Positions 18,801 through 26,481 of a stretch of DNA of 41,257 nt are shown here, piece by piece. Source of the stretch: Candidatus Pacearchaeota archaeon (GTDB lineage: Archaea > Nanobdellota > Nanobdellia > Pacearchaeales > GW2011-AR1); contig JACPLT010000043.1 of the NCBI GenBank assembly GCA_016186365.1, positions 1 through 41,257 on the forward strand. The letters run 5' to 3'. Positions within the stretch are counted from its first letter, which is position 1. Every line of letters starts with the position of its first letter. The notes beneath the pieces were generated by a model that was not told the DNA's origin, made no database searches, and was given only the letters and a program-made list of their open reading frames with translations. The position numbers and the translations under genes are program-made.

Positions 18801-21800
18801 TACAATTGGGGGAAATAATGCTGTTTTTACAGGGCAGCAGGCAAGATTTTATTCTAATTATACTAATTCAACTTCTGGTTTGGTTATAATCGGGGCTAAT
18901 TGCAATCTAACTGAAAATTCATCTGGAAGCTGGAGTGCTCCGGTTAATATGACTTATAATTCAACAAGTTTATTATATGAGTATAACAGAACTTTCAGCT
19001 CTGCACTGACAGTTGCCTGGAATGCTTCTTGTCTTGGGAATTCAAGTTATTCTTCTTTGAATGCTACAGATACTATAATTATTGCATCTCCTGCAAGTGC
19101 AACTCTTAACATAAGTTCGTGCAATTCTATATTAAATCAAACGAATGCGGTGTATAATTTGACTGCAAATTTGCCGAGCAATGGGACTTGCTTGTTTGTT
19201 ATTGCGGATAATATCACTATTGATGGGAAGGGTTTTGCTATTACTGGGAATGGTTCGGGTTTTGGGATTAATGCTACTAATGGAACTGGACCGGGTTTTT
19301 CTGTAAATGTGAAAAATTTAATTATTGTTGATTTTAGTAGCGGTATTGGTGCTCATGGAGCTGTAAATAATACTGGAAATGCTTGGAATGGGGGGAGTGT
19401 GAGTGTTATTAATTCTAGCATTGGAGGAAATATAAGCACTTTTGGTGGGGGTTCTGCGGCATTGGGGGTTACTTCTGCAGGTAGTGGGGGAGATGTGAAT
19501 CTTACTAATTCCAGTGCAGGAATAATCAAAACTTATGGAGGAAATGTTGCAGGATTTGGAAGCACTAATGGGAATGGAGGAGATGTGATTATCCAAAATT
19601 CAAATGTTAGTGATATTTGGACTTATGGGGGAGGAGATTTCGCAGGGCTTGTTGGGGGACATGGTGGCTCAATAACTGTAACAAATTCTTATTTAGAAGT
19701 GGATGTTCTTTATGCTCATGGTGGAAGTGCAGTAGCCTATTCTGTTTATGGAGATACCAGTCCTGGTAATGGGGGAAATATCCTAATCACTCATTCTTTA
19801 ATTAATCTTACTAGCACTAATTTAACTTTATTTGCAGGTACTGGAAATGTGTCAAACGGAACAAATGGGTTACTAACTATCAACTATTCATCATCATTTA
19901 TTGATACTAATGCTAATTATAGCAAGATGAGATTGACAATAATTAACTCTTCTGTTGGTAGAATTGATTTCATTTCTGGATTAAATGGAACAAATATTAA
20001 CGGAAGATTATCAAGCAACATAACTATAAAAAATAATTCTGTTTATGTTGATTCTCCAACTCTTGAGCTGAATAAATCTGCGAACATAACATTTTATAAT
20101 CTTCCTACTACATTTACTAGTCCTGTTATTTTGAGAGATGGTGTTGTTTGCAATTCTTCAACTAGCCCTGCTTGTTATAACTCTACCAGCTTGAATGCTG
20201 GGAATGTTGTTATTAATGTGAGCTCTTGGAGCAATTATAGTATTGGAGATTTGGGAAATCCTGATGTTATTTTGCCAATGACTAATTTATCTTCGCCATT
20301 TAATAATACAGGGACAACAAATACGACTATGCAATTCAGCTGTAATGCTACAGATAATATACAATTGAGCAATATCACTCTGACTATCTATAATTCTACA
20401 AAAGGAATTAATTATACTAATACTGCGAGTGTTTCTGGAACAACTAATCGGTCTGCATGGAATGTGACTCTTTCTGTCCAGAATTATTCATGGAATTGCA
20501 GGGCTTATGATAATTCTACAAATGCGGGATGGCAGATTGCTAATTGGAGTTTGAATATGCTCCCATCTCCAGTTATTAATCTTCAAGTTTTAACTCCTGC
20601 TAATCTTTCTTTAATTTTTAATGCGAGTCAGAATAGATTTTTTAATGTTACAGCTCAAGTTTGCTGTTTGTATGCGAATTGTGGCGAGGTTAATGTTAGT
20701 TTGGATCCGACTGCTCCGGATGTGAGTTGGAATACTACTTTTGTTGGCAGCATTAGTAATGATGTTGCTTACGAAGTAAAACAAACAACTGATGGGGGTT
20801 ATATCGTAGTAGGATACACTGTTGACAATTTTGATGATTTTCTTTTAATTAGATACACCTCAGGAGGAATTATTTCTTGGAATAATTCTTATAATAAAGG
20901 AGGTCAAGAAGAAGGATATGGCGTGGACATTACTTCTGATGGGGGTTATATTATTTCTGGAAGAACTGCTACAACTATGTGGATAATAAAAACAAATTCC
21001 ACAGGAGGACATTTATGGAATGCTACTTTTACTTCTGGAGATGGTGCATCTGACTCTACTGCAAGAAAAATAAGACAAGTAAATGATGGGAATTATACTC
21101 TTATAGGAGATTATTCTCCGATGGGCGATACTAATATTTCTATTTTAAAATTAAACTCAACAGGCGGAGCAATTTGGAACGCAACTTATGATATGGGACC
21201 ATCAGATTTTGCGTATTCTTTCATTCAATCATTGGATTTAAATTATACTATTGCTGGAACAAATGGTACTGAAATGTGGATAATAAAAACAAATTCCACA
21301 GGAGGACATTTATGGAATGTAACTTATAATTTTGGTGGAGCAGATGAGGCTCGAGGCATAACTCAAACCTCAGATGGAAATTATACTATCGCTGGGCATA
21401 ATGGAACAGACATAATCCTATTGGGATTAAATTCCACAGGAGGACATATTTGGAATGCGAGTTATATTAGTGCTGGAACAGATAAAGCATATTCAATTGC
21501 AAATACTTCTGATGGGGGCTGTATTGTAGCAGGAGTTGCTGGAAGTGATATGTGGGTTATTAGAACAAATTCAATTGGTGGGCATGTCTGGAATAAAACT
21601 TATAATGGGGGAGGTTCAGATGAAGCATATTCTATTATTCAAACAAGCGATGGAGGATATGTTGTCGCAGGAAAAAATGGAACAGATTTGTGGTTAATAA
21701 AATTAGCATCAGATACTACCAGTACAAAAGGATTAATCAACACAACAATAGGTGCAACCCCATTTTATACTAATCAATCAAATCCGAGAAATGTGAGCTT

Positions 21801-23925
21801 AAATGCAGGGGACTGCACGAATATTACATTTTGGGTTAATGCTACTGGCAATGTTAATGCGAATTATACCTTTTTTGCATATGCTAATTTAACGAGCAAT
21901 ATGAGCATAATGAATGTTTCTGGCAACTGGAATGTTACTATAATCAGCAGTGCTGAATCAATTCCGCCTTATTTTATAACAATTCCTGCAAATACTTCTA
22001 TTAATTATACCCAGGGATTTGGCGTTGATTTTAATGCGAATGATGAGACTGGATTCGGAACTTATGCTATTAATTCAACAACATTATTTAGCATAAATAG
22101 TTCGGGATGGCTGGCAAATTCTACAAATGATATTGCAGTTGGAAATTATTATATTAATGTAACAATAAATGATACAAGCAATAATATCAATTCTACTATC
22201 TATTGGGTAAATGTATCTAAAGCGAATGTTAGTTTAAGTTTATCACTAATTCCTGGTTCTGCTAATATTTCGCAGGGTATTTTTTCAAATGGGACTAGCT
22301 GCCCTTCGCAATTAACATGCAATCTTTCAAGAAATAACAGTGGGATAATCTCTAATGGACTGAATGCAACTTATTCAGCAGGATATTACAACTTTACATA
22401 TAATACTAGCGGAAATGTTAACTATAGCTCTGCAATTGTTTCTTCAATTTTGAATATATCCCAGACTAGCGGGCTAGCTTATATTTATATTAATTTTTCC
22501 AGAGCAAATTTCACAGCAAATAATGACAGCTCTAGTGGAAAGTTAAACATAACTCTTAATGCAACCCTTCAAGCTGGAATAGGAAATATTGAATTATGGG
22601 TGAATGGAAGCTTGTATAATAATGGAAGCTCTCCTCAACTAAATATAACAAATTTGACTATAGGATTTTATAATGTAAGCTCAATTTATAGAGGAAATAT
22701 TAATTATACTAGTTCAACTGAAACTTTTTGGATTAATGTAAGTATTGCTCCTTATTGTGGAGATAGTGTATGCAGTGCGGATGAAACTTGTTCAACTTGT
22801 TCAGCTGATTGCGGAAGCTGTTCAAGCCCTCCTGGTGGCGGAGGAGGAGGCGGAGGTTGCATAGATGATTGTAAGTTAGGAAACAGCACTATAGATTGCA
22901 GTCCTAATGTAACTAACTCTTTAAGGTTTAAGACTTGCGGTAATTTTGATGCTGACTCTTGTTTAGATTGGGGGAATTATACTTATATAGAGTGTTCTGG
23001 AGATGAGTCTTGTTATAGCGGAAAATGTATATCTGGAAACTGCACTGAAAACTGGGCCTGCAGCTGGACAGAATGTTTAGAAGAGGACAAAACATTTTAT
23101 TCTTTTGCTTATGACTGCTCTGACTTAAATAGCTGCGGAAGCGAGTTTAATATTCCTTCAAAAATTGAATGTGGAAATGTAAATATAACTAACTGCACTG
23201 CTCAATTTAATTGTTCAGAATGGGGAGAGTGTTTAACTATGTATACTCTTTCAGACATAATTAATAATATAAAACCTCTTTTAAGCCAGCAGGAAAGAGT
23301 TTGTGAGGATGCTAGTTTATGCGAGAATTCTAAAATTGAGAAGCAGGAGTGCCAGACATACCTTCCTGTTTCTGCTAGAACTGCTGAATGGTGCAATGAA
23401 AGTTATACTGAATTATATAATACAAATACTGGAATTTTAATTAGTAGGATAAAAACAAACGAGCTTGATTTGAATAATGCGGAAATTAGATTTGAGATTA
23501 TTAATTTTAGCGGGTATTGCAATTATTGCTATGACAGCATTCAGGATTTTGATGAGGCAGGAATTGATTGCGGAGGAAATTGCCAGGCATGCAGTGTCAG
23601 CATTAACAGAGAGAATTTGATTTTTAATAATAACAATATGGATATTAATTCTAGGTATAATTATTTTATATTAATTAGTAAATTTGCTCTTTTATTCCTT
23701 CTTTTAGCATGTTTATTCGTATTATTCTTATTAAGAAGAAAAGAGAGTGATTTAGAGAAAGTTTTAAGGTTGATAAGAAAAGCTGAAAAATTATTAATTA
23801 ATCACAAGAAAGAAGAAGTGAGAAAAATATACCGAGAGATTAGAGAGATTTATCAAAGATTAAATAGTGAGAATAAGAAGAGAGTTATTGATAGGGTTAT
23901 GATTATTTACCATAAGATGAGGTAG
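12850..23925 (+). CDS. Giant secreted/anchored surface protein with two LamG-like modules, parallel-beta/propeller repeats, Cys-rich stalk, C-terminal TM and cytoplasmic helix (start may be ATG at 12874)
   Basis: 3691-aa ORF; N-terminal RNGKTYGPYIYESKRIGNKVVSHYVG then TM; two ALTFDGVDD-type LamG modules; DGGYIVVGYT / KTNSTGGHLWN repeats; GGGGGGG linker; CNYCYDSIQDFDEAGIDCGG; TM then LRRKESDLEKVLRLIRKAEKLL. Confidence 0.93.
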   Translation: MKNEVKRGMSYSKYIKRNGKTYGPYIYESKRIGNKVVSHYVGQGKSRNTGKNKKLFSIILFFGILVFSLLFFYYFSQHSISGRVTLQISESYIQGESVLGIMKLALKKGELIPADTQVKIELGEQEKTVLLSDVLKSESGNGNYYVESVQLTGNGEGYGFIGEKKVYPEISFSLRIKNSKEKEYKTSETNETSSNASFISEENITIPSELASPDKETAKESETGTVEQGESESKEQETSEEVTADSSPATSETPSVESSPVESTSEGGVSGMTGQSIKEMGNERKIEGVASKNKEFSYVLNEGESAEIIPGSVSVNGEKIGNSSINLVQNGNEIRVTTEYYKIEEGFGNEYISDSEQEFEINLSEIGISAESGELQISLVYNNITILTETKEVNIAGNISEEFNILSNITYNISEKKNDSLVMIKQISDINMKKNNEYKLNLSEYFENAKKYKIKDSENITFDINEEILVIIPSINWTGSTIAELEASYKNDKIEVSFSIIVSDRNFSVETIQHEAIVNKPVKWSKKVRLDSPEKVTLELPKESENVSIITSSENISIIDTNITRTDEINSTKLVIEENLTEYDIEYFTSSPRTSEEETSNGKKIVVSGSDEIHYRDITAFTTLPFEISEVNMIKLYWHVNNSRIQVNFTPFDLNNNSKFDYITWQVLSLSNQSYELYLNIINVYSHPTLKGNWSVEFNTSGSANLTITASRDLNYFEDYTRWSNNSEDSVLYDLRFFELKCGANILDYSWIGENCSENECSVFIENYSCNETGTEISKVLTSGKHVIKFNFGGIEAYAYNEVTPPGIIFVAPTPGNLTSTTNISVLINTSIVSSNLTNVSYNWNGTNYNYYDNSSLVLMMNFDNVSTLGENNTHAVDVSKYGNNGTITGAVWNVTGKYGEALTFDDGTDDYIQLATDGTGKFDSQNFSISMWVYTPPSWGAAGDYRPLFSYDFTSHDSPYYSRQLRFNTGAPDQQGWVLWGWNDGSSYQSINSVSASPTNQWVHIAAIYTSGRQEIWQNGILVASGTRTDTVTFYNQEVWIGKCNFATTKSMTLDEVRVYNRAISAGEVYQLYASNLQKFNSTQWYLTINQSYNATKRLDNATYTYQLTARDTSGNSNSTDLRTIIIGDSGDTTFPVPEFIATTPANATSTANTSFGVNVSILEANLANVTYTLNSTSYPYYDNSSLVLMMNFDNVSALGENNTHAVDVSKSGNNGTITGAVWNVTGKYGKALTFDGVDDNIDLGSGFANLLSGNFVISSFVYPVGLGSINTIVSRADYVSGPGGKGWHAYLSSSGKITFDVGVSGGGWLGYGWTSYQTSSNLTLNQWSHILIIREGTTGAGGTSKLEIYVNGINQSYTVSGGNDVGDATTKNIMVGKYGPTSYLDTTGFFNGTIDELRIWNRSLTGTEIYQQYAGNLQKFNSTQWHLSINQSLNATTNLSIGTYQYQVTAKDRAGNSNSTDLRTLTITSGDTSYPVFSDYWDNNASLFGNGLALFNVTIENTNGSVYLNINGSSVKAINVSANVYNTSIVLYNGTYLYNWTAYGNGSLNNINVSVNRYYVVNNTPVYSQVNISYPINASSFPRGNNSITYEDDMNVIENNITIIAKVYDNSSLAGLDKVNCSFYVDDSFIGKSATNSSGICNISYDKTDLKFGVNNISVNYTDVPTPYLYRINISNVSFNLDNWTMHVDISNFRNGGGASYYVSDVAGVYVNITRNNNPINVTNLTLIMTDNTDTEQKVFRLANFSIVNTGIYFTESLVPGINWIRWKAYASFNLSDTTTLVNVTSSQHTDVQVSATSSFINVSLFNLSNANISFYRKGTLGRYALSQLYLNSSNSTFAFSSVFGDNNYDAEIILTNNYYLTFSNFNVSQNYTLFNMQKVNHSGSFPNSVNMLSNIIASNYSGFGKSTLYFAKEFEPTKICSCQNWSLSLGNCSDNVWVCNSTSDYEYLSNASTFWINVSHFTGYAGGAGYTANLTIFDNNDTIGGNNAVFTGQQARFYSNYTNSTSGLVIIGANCNLTENSSGSWSAPVNMTYNSTSLLYEYNRTFSSALTVAWNASCLGNSSYSSLNATDTIIIASPASATLNISSCNSILNQTNAVYNLTANLPSNGTCLFVIADNITIDGKGFAITGNGSGFGINATNGTGPGFSVNVKNLIIVDFSSGIGAHGAVNNTGNAWNGGSVSVINSSIGGNISTFGGGSAALGVTSAGSGGDVNLTNSSAGIIKTYGGNVAGFGSTNGNGGDVIIQNSNVSDIWTYGGGDFAGLVGGHGGSITVTNSYLEVDVLYAHGGSAVAYSVYGDTSPGNGGNILITHSLINLTSTNLTLFAGTGNVSNGTNGLLTINYSSSFIDTNANYSKMRLTIINSSVGRIDFISGLNGTNINGRLSSNITIKNNSVYVDSPTLELNKSANITFYNLPTTFTSPVILRDGVVCNSSTSPACYNSTSLNAGNVVINVSSWSNYSIGDLGNPDVILPMTNLSSPFNNTGTTNTTMQFSCNATDNIQLSNITLTIYNSTKGINYTNTASVSGTTNRSAWNVTLSVQNYSWNCRAYDNSTNAGWQIANWSLNMLPSPVINLQVLTPANLSLIFNASQNRFFNVTAQVCCLYANCGEVNVSLDPTAPDVSWNTTFVGSISNDVAYEVKQTTDGGYIVVGYTVDNFDDFLLIRYTSGGIISWNNSYNKGGQEEGYGVDITSDGGYIISGRTATTMWIIKTNSTGGHLWNATFTSGDGASDSTARKIRQVNDGNYTLIGDYSPMGDTNISILKLNSTGGAIWNATYDMGPSDFAYSFIQSLDLNYTIAGTNGTEMWIIKTNSTGGHLWNVTYNFGGADEARGITQTSDGNYTIAGHNGTDIILLGLNSTGGHIWNASYISAGTDKAYSIANTSDGGCIVAGVAGSDMWVIRTNSIGGHVWNKTYNGGGSDEAYSIIQTSDGGYVVAGKNGTDLWLIKLASDTTSTKGLINTTIGATPFYTNQSNPRNVSLNAGDCTNITFWVNATGNVNANYTFFAYANLTSNMSIMNVSGNWNVTIISSAESIPPYFITIPANTSINYTQGFGVDFNANDETGFGTYAINSTTLFSINSSGWLANSTNDIAVGNYYINVTINDTSNNINSTIYWVNVSKANVSLSLSLIPGSANISQGIFSNGTSCPSQLTCNLSRNNSGIISNGLNATYSAGYYNFTYNTSGNVNYSSAIVSSILNISQTSGLAYIYINFSRANFTANNDSSSGKLNITLNATLQAGIGNIELWVNGSLYNNGSSPQLNITNLTIGFYNVSSIYRGNINYTSSTETFWINVSIAPYCGDSVCSADETCSTCSADCGSCSSPPGGGGGGGGCIDDCKLGNSTIDCSPNVTNSLRFKTCGNFDADSCLDWGNYTYIECSGDESCYSGKCISGNCTENWACSWTECLEEDKTFYSFAYDCSDLNSCGSEFNIPSKIECGNVNITNCTAQFNCSEWGECLTMYTLSDIINNIKPLLSQQERVCEDASLCENSKIEKQECQTYLPVSARTAEWCNESYTELYNTNTGILISRIKTNELDLNNAEIRFEIINFSGYCNYCYDSIQDFDEAGIDCGGNCQACSVSINRENLIFNNNNMDINSRYNYFILISKFALLFLLLACLFVLFLLRRKESDLEKVLRLIRKAEKLLINHKKEEVRKIYREIREIYQRLNSENKKRVIDRVMIIYHKMR
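15399..16126 (+). repeat. LamG-like module copy 1
   Basis: YYDNSSLVLMMNFDNVSTLGENNTHAVDVSKYGNNGTITGAVWNVTGKYGEALTFDD...LQKFNSTQWYLTINQS. Confidence 0.8.
16393..17148 (+). repeat. LamG-like module copy 2
   Basis: YYDNSSLVLMMNFDNVSALGENNTHAVDVSKSGNNGTITGAVWNVTGKYGKALTFDGVDD...LQKFNSTQWHLSINQS. Confidence 0.8.
20760..21720 (+). repeat. Tandem beta-propeller-like repeats (S/TDGGYIVAG...KTNSTGGHLWN)
   Basis: At least six protein repeats; a 46-nt exact DNA repeat at 20977-21022 and 21274-21319. Confidence 0.8.
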
Positions 23926-23999
23926 ACGGAAGATTTATAAATAGTAGTAACTAGCAAATAGTAACAAACATATAAATAGTTTGAAGGAGTAATAAGAAT

Positions 24000-24446
24000 A
24001 TGGTAGAGAATTCAGGATATATACCTATGGTTGGAAGTGAAAATAAAAGAGTAACTATGCCAAGTTATTTAACAGATTTAATTGGAATTCCTCTAGTTTA
24101 TGCTGGTTTAAAAACCTTAGATGTTTTTTTTGGGACTGAAGCAAGAACTTTATCTGCCCAGCTTTTTGATGAGTATTTTATCCCAAAACCTGCAGAGGAT
24201 TATAGTTTTTTTGAAAATTTGAATAATTTTGTTGGTTGGACATGGCCATTAGTTCCAATTGCTGGTTTTTATTTATACGATTTTTTTATCAATAGAATTA
24301 GAAAATTGCCGAGTAGATTAAGAAAATTACCCAATAGAATGCCAGAAATAGAAAGAATAGCAACAGAGCATACTCCTAAGGAATTAGGGTATTTAAGAGA
24401 AGGATATTCTCCGGCGGATATTTTGGATGGAAAGCATTTGAAATGA
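24000..24446 (+). CDS. Membrane protein of unknown function
   Basis: 148 aa, two hydrophobic segments, TATA-like tttataaatag upstream. Confidence 0.6.
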   Translation: MVENSGYIPMVGSENKRVTMPSYLTDLIGIPLVYAGLKTLDVFFGTEARTLSAQLFDEYFIPKPAEDYSFFENLNNFVGWTWPLVPIAGFYLYDFFINRIRKLPSRLRKLPNRMPEIERIATEHTPKELGYLREGYSPADILDGKHLK

Positions 24447-24725
24447 ATATATTCCTAATAAATTAAACTATATTTGTTCTAATCTACCAATTCTTTTCAG
24501 AGTACATTATTTTAACTTCGTTATTTAAGTTTAAGCCAGCAAGAAAGAGTTTGCGATGATGTTAATTTGTGCGAGAACTCTAAAATTGAGAAACAGGAAT
24601 GCCGGACATATCTTCCTGTTTCTGCCAGAACTGCTGAATGGTGCAATGAAAGTTATACTGAATTATATAAGACAGATACTGGAATTTTAATCAGCAGAGT
24701 GAAGACGAGCGAGCTTGATTTGAAT

Positions 24726-24818
24726 ATGGATAATTCTGTTAATCCTAGCATATCGTTACAGAATTATCCAGATAGAAAATTCATCCAAAAACGTGATGCA
24801 ATCAAAAGAATTTTCTAT
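24726..24818 (+). other. 93-nt two-hairpin intron-like element, homologous to the tRNA-Thr intron
   Basis: ATGGATAATTC...ACAGAATTATCCAGATAGAAAATTC...GAATTTTCTAT matches the tRNA-Thr intron; absent at the homologous place in the parent gene (TTGAATAATGCGGAAATT). Confidence 0.8.
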
Positions 24819-25066
24819 AGTGCTGAAATTAGATTTGATATTATTAATTTTAGCGGGTATTGCAATTATTGTTATGACCGCATTCAGGATTTTGATGAGG
24901 CAGGAATTGATTGCGGCGGGAATTGTCAGGCATGCAGTGTTAGCATTAACAGAGAAAATTTGATTTTTAATAATAACAATATGAATCTTGCTCATAGGAA
25001 TAACAATTTGATATTAATTGCTAAATTCGCTCTTTTATCTTGACTTCGCCAGTTAAGTTTAAATGA

Positions 25067-25115
25067 ATTCTATTTTAGACTATTTTAGTGATTGAAAGGA
25101 GGTCTAAAATAGAAT
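25067..25115 (+). promoter_or_regulatory. 14-bp perfect inverted repeat occluding transposase SD/start region
   Basis: ATTCTATTTTAGAC (25067-25080) / GTCTAAAATAGAAT (25102-25115); AAAGGAGGT at 25095-25103 and ATG at 25114. Confidence 0.7.
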
Positions 25116-26481
25116 GAGAAAAAATGTAAGTTTTTCTTTTGGACCGATTGCTTTAATAAATAAAATTGAGAATAAGTTTAATTTTTTTGAAATAATATTC
25201 AGGGGACTTGGCGGTAAAGCCAAGAACCTGCCCGAATCTGCTAAATTATTTTCATACAATAAATTAGCGGAATATATTTCAATTAACAAAATAAGGGAAA
25301 TTTACCCTTATGAACTTTTTGAAGAATTGGGATTTAATAAAACTATCAGTGACAGAAGTCTTTACAGAAATCTTGAAAGAATCGGAAATAACTACAAATT
25401 TTTGATAGAGAACTATCAAAAATTTCTGAAGATGAACAATCTTTCTTCTGAAGAGCAATTTGTTGATTTTTCATCGAGTTATTTCGAAGGAAATAATTCG
25501 GAATTATCTGCATTAGGATATTCAAGGGATAATCGGCCTGGAAAAATGCAGATTACTTGGGGAATTTCAACAGGGATGAACGAGATTCCAACTGCTTTGA
25601 CAATTCAAAAAGGAAATGTCTGCGATAAAAAACATTTTAAGTTTATGTTGAAAACTGTGAAGAAAGTTCTTGATAAAAATAGCCTTTTGATTTTTGATTG
25701 CGGCGGCAATTCGAGAAAGAATAAAGAAAAGATAATTGAGCTGGGCTTCAATTATCTTACATTAAAAGCCAAACAAAAAAATACTTATCGAGAATATATT
25801 AATTTGTTTGAACAGCAGACAAAAATAGGATTTATTATTAACAGCAGAACTTATTTTTGTGCAAAAATAAAATCTGGAGAGGAATGCCAGTATATATTCT
25901 TCTCTCCAGATTTAAAAGCAGATCAAATAAAGAAGAAAAAGAAAAAATTTATGAAGGCGTTGGCAAAAGGAGATAAAATTATTTCAAAGATTAACAAGGG
26001 AAAGCCAGTTGGAGAACATATTTCCCGAATGGGAAATATTCTTTTTAAAGGAGAGATTCAAACTTCTCTTTCTGAAATTGTTAATCCATTTATTACTGGG
26101 CTTGAAGGATATTTTATTCTTGAATCTTCTGTAGATTCCAAGCCGCAAAAGATTCTGTGTCTCTATAAACAAAGAGACAAAGCAGAAAAATTAATCAGAG
26201 ATATGAAAGAAGGTTCTGATCTAAGACCAATAAGACATTGGAATAAGCAAGTGGTTATCGGATATTTATTGATTGTTTTTTTAACAAATTGTTTAGTCAA
26301 ATTGACACATTTTTTGAGCAAGAATAGCGTAGTTAAAAATCTAAAATTACTCAAAAAATTTCTAAACAATTTGACAATTACAATAATTTACCAGAAAAAT
26401 AGCCTAAGAAATAAGGTTTTATCTAATTTTTCAGAAGAAATAAGGCATATTTTAGGGGAAAAGCCTCCAGATATTGGTTGA
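25114..26481 (+). CDS. IS1634-like DDE transposase
   Basis: YSRDNRPGKMQITWGIST, LLIFDCGGNSRKNKEKI, ILCLYKQRDKAEKLIRDMKEGSDLRPIRHWNKQVVIGYLL (Y-R-E type C1 signature). Confidence 0.88.
   Translation: MRKNVSFSFGPIALINKIENKFNFFEIIFRGLGGKAKNLPESAKLFSYNKLAEYISINKIREIYPYELFEELGFNKTISDRSLYRNLERIGNNYKFLIENYQKFLKMNNLSSEEQFVDFSSSYFEGNNSELSALGYSRDNRPGKMQITWGISTGMNEIPTALTIQKGNVCDKKHFKFMLKTVKKVLDKNSLLIFDCGGNSRKNKEKIIELGFNYLTLKAKQKNTYREYINLFEQQTKIGFIINSRTYFCAKIKSGEECQYIFFSPDLKADQIKKKKKKFMKALAKGDKIISKINKGKPVGEHISRMGNILFKGEIQTSLSEIVNPFITGLEGYFILESSVDSKPQKILCLYKQRDKAEKLIRDMKEGSDLRPIRHWNKQVVIGYLLIVFLTNCLVKLTHFLSKNSVVKNLKLLKKFLNNLTITIIYQKNSLRNKVLSNFSEEIRHILGEKPPDIG

Noticed and set aside
19200-21720. Possible CRISPR-like array from periodic repeats in the giant gene
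   Set aside because: Repeats are in-frame protein repeats, variable in length and sequence; no spacer/repeat architecture.
24726-24818. Treating the 93-nt insertion as a protein-level inserted loop only
   Set aside because: Its sequence and covarying stems match the tRNA-Thr intron, so an RNA/DNA element is a better explanation, although translation cannot be excluded.
24567-25043. 158-aa ORF as an independent gene
   Set aside because: It is a fragment of the duplicated giant-gene 3' end containing the 93-nt element and cut by the IS.
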